Below are positions 42,485 through 54,800 of a DNA stretch of 64,000 nt, one piece after another. Within the stretch, counting starts at the first letter, position 1, and every line of letters starts with the position of its first letter. The notes below the pieces were generated by a model. That model did no database searches. It was given only the letters and a program-made list of their open reading frames with translations, and was not told where the DNA came from. The position numbers were made by a program, and so were the translations under genes. The stretch spans positions 4,494,425 to 4,558,424 of the forward strand of contig WARS01000090.1 of assembly GCA_008933995.1 (NCBI GenBank), given 5' to 3'. The DNA is from Datnioides undecimradiatus (taxonomy: Eukaryota; Chordata; Actinopteri; Lobotiformes; Datnioididae).

Positions 42485-45400
42485 AGATTAAAGTATTCCT
42501 GTCATGCTCTGAGCTAAACCGTTGACCAAAACTCTTTCAAAACAGGGACAGAAGCCGGTGCTTTGCTGTGGTTTTAGACAAATTCCTCAGATTTGGATGG
42601 CCTCGTGTAGACCCTGCCGAGGAAATGAGACAAACATGTAGAAGAACACACAAACACACGTAGAGTCACACTGTAAAGTGAGCCCAGAAATTCTTTTGTC
42701 AGAGCTCCAGTGATAGCTAAATCCTGTGAGCCCTTCCTCTGTCTCTTAACTCCCTCTCTCTGGCAGACTGCTGACTCATCTTTCTACTCTCTCTCTCTCT
42801 GTCTCCCTCTCTCTCTGTCCCTCTGTCTTTATAAATCCAGTCTGCAGCCTTTTCCCTCAACTCCTCTGTTTCCTTACTGAGGCATTTCTTGGGATTTTAA
42901 ATAATTCAGCTGCATTTCCTCATCTTGTGACCTCTACGCGCGCTTGTGTGTGTGTGTGTTGTGTGTGTGCCTTCAATACACAGTATTATTGTGAGTGCCT
43001 GTGTTGCTCTCGGATTGTGGGTGTATGAATGTGTGCAACCAGTCTTAATAACCATCCTGCCTGCACTTTATTTAGTGTTTGAAGAAACAGAGTAATTGCC
43101 TCACACTGTAGCTGTATAGCTGGCTCAGTCTCTAAATGGGAATAATGACTGCTGTGCCCAGGCTAGAGGCCCAGTATACTGTGGGTAGAGTTGGCTCACA
43201 TAGAAACCAGCTTTTTACTGTAGCTGGAAAGGCTCCTCTTGTGCTGAATATTGAGCTTTTTGTTGGTTTGCCTTACTGCCAGTATAGGAGTATTTCTTTG
43301 TTTGCCCAGACAGTCTTTCGGCACAATCACAGGTGGTGTAGGCGTGCAGAGCCAGGGTGTTCGTACACCTGGCTTTCTGTAAGTAGCAAAAAAAAACAAA
43401 CAAAAAACATCTTTTTTTTGGGGGGGGATACAGCATCCAGAAGTTTCTTTTTTACATTTTGAAAGCAGAAAAGGAGACGTCTGGGGCACACTTTGTGAAA
43501 ATAAACAACACGCCTGCCAAGAGAAGAAGCAGGAACTGTAATCTTGGATAACTGCAAAGTAGAGAACCACATGTTCTCTAATGGCCTGAGTGGGTGCCAG
43601 CATTGTCATATCTAAAAACAAGAGGCTCCACGCTGGACTGCAAAGACAACTGCAATCCAGAACGGGCCCAGAGGACAATTAACTAGAGGAAAATGGTCTG
43701 TAAACTTTAGCTTGAGTTGACTGTGACAACTGAATTGTTTTTGACTTATGACTATGACAACATCACATGTATTTTTCCACCAGTGGTTGGATGTGAAAAA
43801 ACAGTCAGTCTGTTTTCCTCACAGCAAACTTAATGTAAGACATCTGTACAAATACAGGTCTACCTGCAGTAACAGACTCAAACAAGACCAATTCAGATCA
43901 ATCAAAAGTACTTTTCAAATCATCCGTCAAGTGGTAATTTGAAGCAAAAGGTTAAAACACAAGGGTCCACAAGGAATTCATTTAAACAGTGAAAAACAAA
44001 ACATGACAATGGAAGAAACAGTTGATCCAAAAAGAGGATCAATGGCTGGTCGGTAATATTGAACATAAAAAAGTCACATTATTTCCAAAAAACAAAATTT
44101 ATCAGTAAATACGCAGGGTAAACTGACAATTTCTTACACTGCGGCTGCTCACAGCTCAGGTCTGACGGGGTTAAAACATGTTTTCTTTGATTTGACTTAC
44201 ATACAGGAAATCTAAAACACATTCCTTAATCTTAATGAGAATCTTTATGTTTTGCCCACTTCTTTAGAGCCGAGATTAACAAGATCTTGGAATCTTCTTT
44301 ATGAAAGGAGGATGAAAAACAGCAAATACTTTCAACAAAAGAAGAACAAAGCCGTGAAGCAGAAGAGACGCTGCTGAGCTCCTTTTCACTAAGACATCTG
44401 TATTTTCACTCAGGCTGTCATCATACCTACAAGTATGTGAACTCGTGATCCTGTGATAATCAAAGGAGTTCATCTCCCCCCAAGCTGCAGTGCACATACA
44501 AAACCTTCTCTAAACAGTATACCAATATCGGGTAAACACACTGCATTTGGAAAAGCTATAATACAAAGCCGAATAAATTGTATAAGGCAGCCAGCTGCAA
44601 GCCTCGTTGTTTAGTAGAACCCACAGATGGTCTGCATGTGTTTGTGAACAGATGAAAAGAATTTCACTCAGCTGATAAAATGCTGAGCAATAGCATGTAA
44701 AATTAACATTTGGGACAGATGTTTTTTCAATAAAGTACATTATAAATATACCCCAACGGCGCCGAAAAGCAAAACTTAAATATTAATGGCAAAGATAAAT
44801 GAACACTGCTGATGTTTATGGCCGTGCTTAAAGTAAAAACCTGGTCTGTGTGACAGCACATGTGTTGATCATCAGCCATGTTCCGCTCTGGGTTTTGCTC
44901 GTGTTAGACAGATATTGCATCCCTCACCTTTGTAGCATCACACACTTGCACACAATAATTTCCCTAGTCAGGCTCTCATATTGTTAGCACATGACTGAGT
45001 ATGAGATAAAGTGGGAGATAGAGGCAGGCAGGGAGGGAGGAAAAGAGAGAGTGACACAGAGCATGGATGAAAGTGAGTCTGTGTGTGTGTCTGGACATGT
45101 GAGTGTCTGTGCGAGTTAGCGTTTGTGAGCAGCGCGTTTGCTCTGTAGCTTACAGGGCTGAGACCTATTTATACACTCAGACTCCCACGCTCTAGAAACG
45201 CTCACCCATGACATTTGTTTCCATTCTTTCTCCTCTCCACATCATCTCCTCGTCCCTCATCTTTCATCACATCTCTTGTTCCTTTCTCATCACCATCATC
45301 CCTGGACAGGTATTACACTGCAGGGCCATGCTACCATCACCTCCACAAAACGCTTCACTCTCAGGTCTTTCAAGTGTAGAATTGAATTGAATAGAGCAGA

Positions 45401-47680
45401 CAGATCAGGGTCACTGCTGTCAGAAAGGTGTGATTCTCTCCTTTCAGTCACTAAGAGCCTTTAGTCGTTCTAAAGAGCTGCACTCAGGGGATCGTGGATG
45501 TATTCATATAGCAATTTCAGTTTAAAATAGACGCCTATTTCACAGAAATTTACCTGCAGGGAAGCATGCCCCAGGATGGCTGAGGCTGACTTGCGTGCAG
45601 TCGTGGGGATGGAGCAATGGAAGGACAGATGGATGCATGGGCTGGTGGACTGAGAGTAAAGTCATTTTCTAGCTCCAAGGGAGATGAATAGAGGCAAGGC
45701 TAAGGTGATGAGAGGGCTCCATATTGTGTTGCAGACCGTGGGAATGGTGATGTTATGTAATGGCACACACACTCTTGCAGCATATACACAGTCATAGAGC
45801 TAGGGGCAGTGGCTCAGGGGGAAGTCGGATGGACCCCTCGCCTGCTAACGGGACTTCTTAAGTGCCTCTGCATCAGCATTCTGTTGCTTGCATAACAGCC
45901 TCGCCAGCACCGGGAACCCAGAGGAAACACGTGACCACTAAGAGGGTTCCTTCTGGCTGAGGGGTGATTTCTCATTCTCTCTCTTCCTCCTTTTCTCCCT
46001 TTTTTTTCCCCCTCTCTCTCTTTCCCCTTCTAAGCAACAGAGGGGTTTTTCCTGCATGGCAAAAGAGCCATTAAGTTAATACGCTCAGGGACAGCCCGTC
46101 CGTCAAGGATAGCAGGACGACAAAAAAAAAAGAAAAGAAAAAAGAACAAAGGGCAGGATATTAGGCGTATTACTGCATAAACTGTAAATGTGATCTTCTC
46201 AGAACCCGTTAATGATTGAATATAAATGGAGCCACTGGGGACAGCAGGGATAAACAACATCTGGGGAGCTACTGGGAAGAACAGCAACACAGCCTACCAC
46301 TTTCAATAGACAAACATATATAATGTGTACGTACTGGGGAAAAGACTGCCCACGCACACCCAAGCTCACTCATGCTTGCACGCTTGCAGAGGTGATAACT
46401 ATGGGAGATTTAGAGTGCCTAAATAAAGAGACATCAAACAAATAAAGTAAAACAATTGGCATTTCTTTTTCTTTTTTGAAAGGGAGGCACATCGTTCGTT
46501 GTCCAATGAAAACCAATCGGGGGTGTCATATGTTTGTCACTAAATTGTGACACAACAAATGCACACATCTTAGGGAAATGCAGTCTTCCACAGAGAATAC
46601 ACCAGCACAGATGCACAACATCATCATCGTCGAACATCATTTTCATCACTGATTTTTGCATGTTACTGATATTGATGATGGCAATGACGATTTAAAATTA
46701 AGCCACTGGGGACGACAGTTCTTTTTTTGTCATCCTGTTGTCCTCACTGGATGGGCGTATTAACTTAATGGCTCTTTTGCCATTGCAGCCTGTGAGGTGT
46801 ATAGAAAGACACCCGAAACGCTGCAGTGTTCATCACTATAGTATTATATATTACACCTATAATGCTTTAGATTAGAACTGCCATAAGACATTTTGGAAAG
46901 GCTGGTGTAGACATCATCCATTTTTCTATCCAGCCATCCTGCACGTGTCTTTTCCTTTCCCTTTATTTTTCTTTTCCACCCCTCCTCTCATACTTCCTTC
47001 CTTTCCTCTCGACATCCTGCATTTGTAATGTAGATTATGCTTAACACAATGTCTAATATTTTCAGGTTCTGTATTTCGATGAACATGCTATGACAAACGC
47101 TTTCTTACAGGCATTTGAGGGGAGATCAACACAAATCAGCGCTGAGGAAGATGAAGTTCAAAGAGTTATAAAGCCACCAGAGATTTGGTGTTGCTATGGA
47201 GATGAGTGATGTTCTGTGTGTGTTCTTGTGTGTGTGTGTGTGTGTGTGTCTATATAAGTGTGTGTGTGCGTGCATGTATCACCTGATGTTTTTGTGGAGG
47301 GAGGGGGGGCTGGACCAAATCTGTCACTGTGGTCACAGCTTGACTGTGCCTATGTGCTCATGTTGATCCACTGCAGGGTCTTAAAATGAAATCAGGGTTC
47401 ATTTAAAGTGTTGCATATCTATTTATGTATTAAATGTCAGGGAGGGAGAGTAGCAGATACACAAACACATACACATACAAATCTGAACACTACAAACAGT
47501 AATACTCGTTTGATTGTCAGCACTTTCACAGACATTATCCATCACTCTGGGCGTCAATGCAAAAAAAAACACAATATAATTTTTTAGGCGGGGTGCAATT
47601 TGTGTGCAAACACCATGCCGTCACCATCTTTGATATTCACTCCTGCTTGCATGAATACTGTTAAAGCGTCACATGAGCCA

Positions 47681-48123
47681 GCAACCGACTGCACGTGCAG
47701 GGCGCACGGCATTGCCAGCGAGAGAGCGGGCGCTGGATAGTGCGCATGTTCGAGAGTAAACACTGAGCACTTGGCAACCTGAAGTCATCATTTCCACAGC
47801 TTCTCGCTTCGGACTACAGGAGGGTAATTACTGGAGATGCGCAGTGAACGTAAACACTAATTTAACCACTGGGAAGCTTAAGCAACATGTAATGGTTTTA
47901 AAAGTAGCTCGTGCCCCTGACTGACACTAACAGGAAGCCTTCTTTGGGCATTTCAGCACTGGACAGCTCTCTCCGGGTGTCTCATGCTCCACAAGCGCGC
48001 TTCTGGCATGTGCGCCGGGAAAATGACCATCCGTCACAGCTGGTGGGGGGCGCGAGCAGAGAGAATGGCTGTCTCTCCACTGCATCCTCCCCGAAGTCGC
48101 TGCTAAACCCCGAGCCTCGAGAG
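47681..48123 (+). promoter_or_regulatory. gpr78: gpr78 promoter / 5' UTR region
   Basis: The 440 bases before the gpr78 start are CpG-containing, with a GCGGGCGC-type element at about 47727. At 47952-47967 lies TTCAGCACTGGACAGC, which contains both halves of the REST/NRSF (RE1) motif with a shorter spacer than the canonical site. The frame upstream of the gpr78 ATG is open for about 71 codons but has no in-frame ATG, so it is treated as 5' UTR. Confidence 0.45.
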
Positions 48124-49904
48124 ATGAGCATACCGGAGTTCCTATTGGAAGTGTCCATTGTGGTCATAGCTGTTGTCTCGCTGCTGACAAACTTGTCAGT
48201 GCTGCTATGTTTCACCCAGAGCGCCGAGTTGAGGTCCCACGTGCCAGGCATCTTCATCCTGAACCTCTCCTTCTCCAACATCCTCCTCACTATCATCAAC
48301 ATGCCCGCCACGTTTCTTGGAGTGGCCAAAAACGCGAAGCCCTTCGGGGACTTGTTTTGCCAAGTTGTCAGTTTTGCTGAGACTTTTCTCACCACTAATG
48401 CGATGCTGAGCATGGCCGCGCTGAGCATGGACAGGTGGATAGCGGTGGTGTTTCCCCTGAGTTACTCCAGCAAGATGCGCTACAGGGACGCTTTTCTGAT
48501 CGTGGCGTACTCCTGGCTGCAATCTCTCACCTTCTCCCTGACCCAGCTGCTGATGGACTGGGGAGGTTACAGCCACACTTACGCCTCGTGCACGGTCCAG
48601 CTGGACGGAGGGAAGGGGTCGCAGCTGGCCGCCTATGCGACCTTCACGGCCCTGTTTCACTGCAGCAGCTTTGCGCTTTGCCTCCTCGTTCTGTGCTTCG
48701 CCTACCTGAAAGTTTTAAGAGTGGCCAGGTCCCACTGCAAGAGGATAGATGTCATAACAGTACAAACTCTGCTTCTGCTGGTTGATATTCACCCCAGGTA
48801 AAGTACAGTGGAGATAAAACTTTGACAATTTTCTAAAAACCTCGATGTATTTGCCTGTTTCCAATGCAGTTTTTGCAACAGGGAAGAGCCTTGAAAAGCA
48901 TTTTAGAAAACTGTACAAAACCTGTTATGTATTGGTGATAATTTAGAATGCAAATACATGCGTTGCCATTTCAGCCATGAATTAATCTCTCTGTGTCTGT
49001 CTGTCAGTGTTAAGGAGAGGTGTCTGGCTGAACAGAAGAAGAGGAGGCAGCGCGCCACTAAAAAAATTTGCATCTTCATCGGCTCTTTCATCCTCTGTTT
49101 TTCGCCCTACGTTATAACAAGGTAGCACCCTGCTCTGAAGCTTTCTTTCTCTTTTTTGTATCACAATGGGTTTTTTTTGTTGTCTTCCCATATGATTTGT
49201 CTGTCCATAGATGCTTTTATCATAATGGCCCAAAGGAAAATCAAACAATGCAACATTTCCTGTGTGTCTGTGATACAATAATGGCTTGATATTGATTGTG
49301 TCCTTTTAGCATACTGACAGTTTAACTGTGGGATAACGTTTGAAATGGACAGACTAGACACAATATCCTGAAGTAAGCAGTATATAATTTGCAGGAGAGC
49401 CATGAAAGTCTGTTCTTATCGCACAATATAGATTAATGAAACTAACTCAGAATCAAAATCATTGTTTAACTGATGACTCTCCAATACAAAATATCATTTT
49501 ATGTTTTAAAAAGGCAAAGGGTTATTTTTTTTTTCATACCCATGCGCAAGTTAGCCATTATTATGGCTTTTGTTGTTCATTTGTGCTTGACAGAAATGGA
49601 TTTCCATATTGAGTACACTAAGGCCAATTGAATTAACTTCTGCATGTATTCCTCTTGCAGGCTGTTGGAGTTGTTGCCCTCTGTGCACATCCCCCGGTAC
49701 TGGGGCATTGCCGCTAAATGTCTGTCTTATGCCAAAACCTCCAGTGACCCGTTTGTCTACTGCCTGCTGCGGCAGCAGTACAGGAAGGTCCTTGTTAGTA
49801 TCATTGGCCGGGTTATGAGAACGGATCACTACTCGCTGTCGGTCCACAGCACAAGCAGCACGCTGGACACCACTGATGACAACTGCGTTGCCAGAATTAC
49901 CTGA
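48124..49904 (+). CDS. gpr78: Orphan G protein-coupled receptor 78, 3 coding exons, 343 aa
   Basis: Class A orphan receptor of the GPR26/GPR78 pair, reported in mammals to raise cAMP constitutively; it acts at the plasma membrane. Predicted exons are 48124-48797, 49008-49121 and 49661-49904, in frame. Seven hydrophobic segments are visible, with the first at about residues 7-29. C79 (start of TM3) and C156 (second extracellular loop) can form the usual disulfide. The DRY position reads D103-R104-W105, TM6 carries CFSPYV, and the NPxxY position reads D292-P-F-V-Y296. All of these are typical of this subfamily. The third loop contains RVARSHCKRIDVIT and, across the first junction, a basic KKRRQRATKK run. 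GPR26 is a close paralogue, but SAELR after TM1 and the cpz neighbour support GPR78. The start ATG was chosen because the N-terminus then has the family's short length and no ATG lies upstream in frame. Confidence 0.92.
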
Positions 49905-51628
49905 GTTTAATGTGCATGTATTGAAACGGCTCAACACCTGCATCCCTTCTGGTCAGGAGCAGATCCACAGAGAAAAGGGAGTTAGTGTCTTGCTCAAGGA
50001 CACTGTTTTTAAGACAAGCGAGCACCAAAGGACTGCTTAACGTACAAAGTTGTCCATTGGGAGTGCTGTGAAGGACAAGAGGTATGCTGACTGAGACTGC
50101 GCTGGCTTCTGATGTGTGCCAAAGGCCTTTCCAGGCTCTACAGACTGCTGTTTCCACAGGGCTGGTCAGTTTGTGTGTTGAGGCATCGCCAGGGATACAC
50201 CACATGAAGCACACAACACTATGTTTAGTACTATCAATAATATAAATGTATGGTTGAAGTAACCTTGAATTTGTCAGGAAGTGTTCTTCAAGTTACAGTG
50301 AAAAAAATGCAAAAATATTAATTCTGATGACTGTTTTAAAGCGAATATTTAAGTCTGTGTTAATGTGTGATGTTTGCACGAAGAGTGTAAAAATAGGCGG
50401 ATGTGTGAAGATGTTATATCACAGCTAAAACACAGATTAAAGCATAAGCTCCACTGCCACAGACACACTATGACTCCATCATTTAAGTAAATACAAAGTC
50501 AGTCGTGACTCTGGCAACACACTGGTAATCTAAAATAGAGTTATATGTTGTAGCAGTGGCTCCCACCAGGCTTTGACCAGTAGGTGAACTCCTAATTTAA
50601 ATAAGGGTGGATTGATACCTGTAATATTATAGATGAATCTGGAGGATGGGGGCAAATAAAAAAAAAGTTAAATTCAAAGAGTTTACAGAGGATTTCCTGA
50701 AAATCCTGAACATCAAAGCGTCTCACTTGCACAGTGATTCAGCTCTATACAAAATATTTGAGTTTGATTGCCCACACTTAGTAGCTGAGTGGGTGTCTTT
50801 GCTCTAAAGATGCTGTGCACTGTTAGTAAGTAGCAGTAATTACTAATAAAGAAAAAAAGATACAAAACACTAAACAGTTGTCACTAAATATTTCCTATAA
50901 AGTTTAGATGAAATTAAAAAAAATGCCTTTATAGCTTTTCCAGATCACACCCCTGCTCATGTTGGTAGCATATCTAACAATGTATGTATTCTTACATTAA
51001 AATCCAAACAGGTTTACTTCTTGTAATATAAAATATATTGTGAATTTATGTAAGATTCAACCAACGAATGTCAATCAAACATATCTTGACGCTTGGAACT
51101 AAGATTCATCAGTTGGCAAGCTAGCACCCTCTCGATCTCCCTCCCCCCTTCAGCCCCTCAATGTCCTGCTTCGGTAACAGGGAGGATGAAGTTGTAGGAG
51201 GAGCTGAGTGGTCCTACTACAATTGAGTGGAGGCTAGCAACCAACTTCATGGTTGTTCTTTCACTTCCTAACAGGCAGTTGTGTCCCACCTGCCTATTCT
51301 GTTTTACTCAAAAACACCTCACAATACTTAAAGTACATACCCTCAAATCTTTACTTTATTCATCTGCTGACCCTTGTGTAGCCTGTGTTGGGACCTCTTT
51401 GGGGCCTCGAACCCTATGTTGGAAACCACTGCTATGTACACTTTGTAATAAATAATAAATAATAATTGCAAGACTAAAATATGAGGAGTTTCACAGTCTA
51501 ATGGTGCAGAGATCTATTATAGCATTGGACTGATGAGCAGGCTCTGCAGCCTTATTATGTTAAACAAAACAGGCATGAACTTCTCTCGCTTACTCCCACC
51601 CCCACTAGCCACGTTTCTTCCTCATGTT

Positions 51629-51660
<32 letters not shown>
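49905..51660. other. gpr78 3' flank and region upstream of cpz
   Basis: No exon was seen. Candidate poly(A) signals after gpr78 are ATTAAA at 50436-50441 and AATAAA near 50844, so the 3' UTR end is ambiguous. The right end is a pure (CA)15 run at 51631-51660, immediately before the presumed cpz 5' UTR. Confidence 0.5.
51631..51660. repeat. (CA)15 microsatellite upstream of cpz
   Basis: Thirty bases of pure CA end 236 bases before the cpz start codon, so the tract probably lies in or next to the core promoter. Confidence 0.97.
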
Positions 51661-51661
<1 letters not shown>

Positions 51662-51896
51662 CTCTGAGCAGTGAAATATGATCGGCGCTTACTCGAAACG
51701 CACAGCGGCGAGCCATAATCCTGGCGCGCCGCACTTTTTTCGGGTCAGGGATGCTCCGCGCAGACAAAGGAAGGAGGTTTCCGTGCCGTGGGTGGTAATT
51801 ATCATCCAGCCCAGAGAACGGAAAAGTTGCAGCTTCAAACACACACTGCCACATCACACACCGCCGTTGTCAAGCAGCTTACTGCACCACGCCAGC

Positions 51897-54800
51897 ATGT
51901 ATTCAGGACTTTTGGTGGTGTTTCTCTCCCTGGCGAAAAGTTGTTGGTGCGTCCCGCAGCAGACTTGTCATCCCGGAGACCAGTATTTAGGTAAGATCAC
52001 TTCATCTTAAAACAAATGGTGCGTAAAAATGTGCGTGCAGTCCGGAACGGTGCCGCGGTTCGTGGTGGCTGACCCGTGATCCGTATGAAACAGAACTCAT
52101 AGGTTTATTTGAATGAGCAATGCGGACGACTAAAGACTAACAGTGATCAACAAGACACGAGAAACAGAAAGCAAACATCACGCATCCTGATTTCACTGTT
52201 TATTGGGATTTCGCTCTATTTTTGAAGCTGGTCTTGAAAATAATCAATTACACGAGTTATTTTCTCTCTTAAAGCCTATACACTCTTGTCCCCTGCAGTC
52301 TGATTGTGTATACAGTTAAATTCTGCAGTAGGCCTGCAAAGCTTCGTTGTCATGCAAATATGAGCATGACTTCATGTTGTAGACACACCTGCTGTTTTTT
52401 TTTTTGTTTTTTTTTATAAACCACATCAGTGTTGTCATAAACAGTAATAAAGCAGAGTCCCTACTTTGGCTCGTCTCTTGCTTTTGAAGATGTCGCCTCC
52501 TAGCGTTTTATATGTGGCCCACTAATGTTTTCATGCTTGTGTGTTTTGTTCCCTCACAGGAAGATGCAGCAACAACGTGTTTGATGAAAAACGTAGGTGG
52601 CTACTTCATTTCTCATGTGCAAGCACTGATTTTAAAATAACATTTAATATCCCAGTATCCCAAAGTACAAAAAGTAATAAGTGTAAAGCCACATGGAAAG
52701 TGGACTGCGTTTTGTTAGATGAGATTTCATGCCTTGGCCTAACCTTCAGGGCTGGAAAGTCAAGCTATCTGAAATACCAAGTGCCACTGCAAGATGCAAC
52801 AGGCCCCTTTTACAGATAGCCAGTCTGTCTGAGAGAAAGGGCAGCTGCAGCGCTCCACCATGCAAAGCTACCGAGGAGGATTTATGGAGCTTCCAAAATC
52901 CCTTGCTGTGCTTTTCCATTTTGAAGCACAGGTGTTGTACCGGCCAGGTGTTGTAGTTATAAAAAGCTACGACACCTGCGCCTGAAAAGACTTCAGCTAT
53001 TTTGAGTCCAAAAAAATGTTTTAGAGCCAGCAGATAACTTATAGATAACAATAATAGAAGAGCTTTGTTTCCCTCACTAATCTATAAATAAGTTTCCATT
53101 CTTGCTTTCTCTGCCCTCTTTCCATAGCTAAATGCACAGAGATGAACCTGGGCTACTGTAATGATATGGAATATTCCAGGTAGGTCACGGCGATCTGTGA
53201 TGATGTCGGTGATGAAATCCATCCTTGATAAAAACTAGTTGTCGTTGCTGTTATTCTTCTATTTTAAATGTCTTTATAAGTATAACAACTTCTGTTTAAA
53301 TGCTGCTGCGTCAGCACCATGTTCCCTAACATCATTGGTCATCGGAGTCGTATGGAAGCGGAGTCAGGACCAGAGTACCTCCTCCTGAGTGTCATCCATG
53401 GCCTCCTCAATGGGGAGTGTTCCCCTGAGATACGTCTGGTGGGCTGCTCGGTTCTCGCCTCACCCTGCAAGAATGACAAGATGATCAGACCCTGCCGCAG
53501 CACGTGCGAGGCACTGAGGAAGGACTGTATCCATGCCTTTGAGGCCATTGAAATGGCCTGGCCCTACTTCCTAGATTGTGACCGCTTCTTTGCCAGTGAC
53601 CAAGAGGGCTGCTTTGACCCTCTGGCAGGGCTAAAAGGTAAGGGTCACACTGTCGTGATTCCCTGCTTGGACCAAATGCATCCCTAATGCTCTGTGAAAC
53701 CAACGCAGCATCATATCTCCTCCCCTAAACCCTGGTGTGTCCCCCCCTTCAGCCAGACAGGAGCTAGCAATGTCCAACCTCTCTCCTGAAGAACCCAGCA
53801 CCATCATCCAGTTCACCTACACCTCCAATGCTCAGATGTACAGTTTACTGAAGAGAACAGCATCCAAGTGCTCCCATATCTCTCATGTCTACAGCATTGG
53901 GCGCAGCACAGAAGGCAGGGATCTACTGGTTATTGAGTTCACCAACAACCCAGGACAACACGAGCTATGTGAGTAAGGCAGAGCAACATAAATGAATCTT
54001 GGAATGATGTTTCCAGTGAGGTATGTGTAGCCTTTTGATTAAATTACTGTTTTTATGAAAACAACAATTGCAGTTCCTAAAGCAGTTAGCAGAGACGCTG
54101 CTTTTGCAGCAATTATATCAGAACTATAGAGTATTTCTCCTTTGATAGCACTGAGGGATTTTCTCAGTGGAAAAGATGTTTTTGCTCTTTGCCCAACTGG
54201 CTTTGGCATGTGTTCTCCCTTTATGTCGTAGTGAGATGTGAACTTTACCCATGAATGATCTTTACATGGTTCATTCAGTCACCTGGTAGGCATTTTTAAA
54301 AAAGTTCCTTTCCTTCTCCAAACTGTTTCCACAGCTTTATGAAGACCTTATGTAAATCCAACATTTGCTGTCCTCAGAGATTTTTTTCTACTATGTCCAT
54401 TAGCTAGTTAGTAATATGGGTGCTAGCTGAGTGTAGTGCACAGTGGGTTTATCAGCTTTTTTTTTTCTTGCTCGAAACAATTGAGCGCAAACAGCAAGCA
54501 CAGTCCAGTTGTGAATAAAGTGAAACCTAAACAAAGGGCTGAAAGATGCTATAGCTAAATCTTAGAATAAGTGAGGAGAACTGCAGTCCGGTGATAATTC
54601 CCTTTGGGTTCATCACTGCAGGCAATATCTTTTATATTACATGTCAATTGTAAATGCAAAAATATTAACATTTCCTGTCTCTGCTGCTCTCTTCCCTCTG
54701 AATTACAAATCACTACCTTGTAACACCTTAACACATATAACTTCCTTATATTTGACTTCGTTCTAATTTTTTTTTTTTTATCCTTGTCTCTTGTTTCAAG

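Larger units (their letters stand above)
36259..47680. other. Gene-free interval between htra3 and gpr78
   Basis: No credible exon was found on either strand over about 11 kb. Open frames are short, lack splice support and show no protein family character. Contents recognised are a strong hairpin (37306-37378), CTCF-like motifs (37443-37513), three old interspersed repeats (37581-38104, 39209-39625, 42090-42484), and small GT/CT repeats (about 42947-42968, 47228-47249). In human the corresponding interval holds ACOX3 and TRMT44, and I saw neither. Confidence 0.55.

Noticed and set aside
43196-43678. 160-codon minus-strand frame
   Set aside because: Cys/Phe/Leu-rich without domain character, no promoter or splice context, and overlapped by other equally poor frames.
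45780-45910. tRNA- or SINE-like phrase around GTGGCTCAGGGG
   Set aside because: I could not find matching A and B boxes or a cloverleaf, so it is not listed as an RNA gene or SINE.
47911-48123. 71-codon N-terminal extension of gpr78
   Set aside because: The extension is in frame but starts at GTG and contains no ATG. The receptor begins with a typical short N-terminus at 48124.
48205-48660. 151-codon frame antisense to gpr78 exon 1
   Set aside because: It is the shadow of a GC-rich coding exon on the opposite strand.
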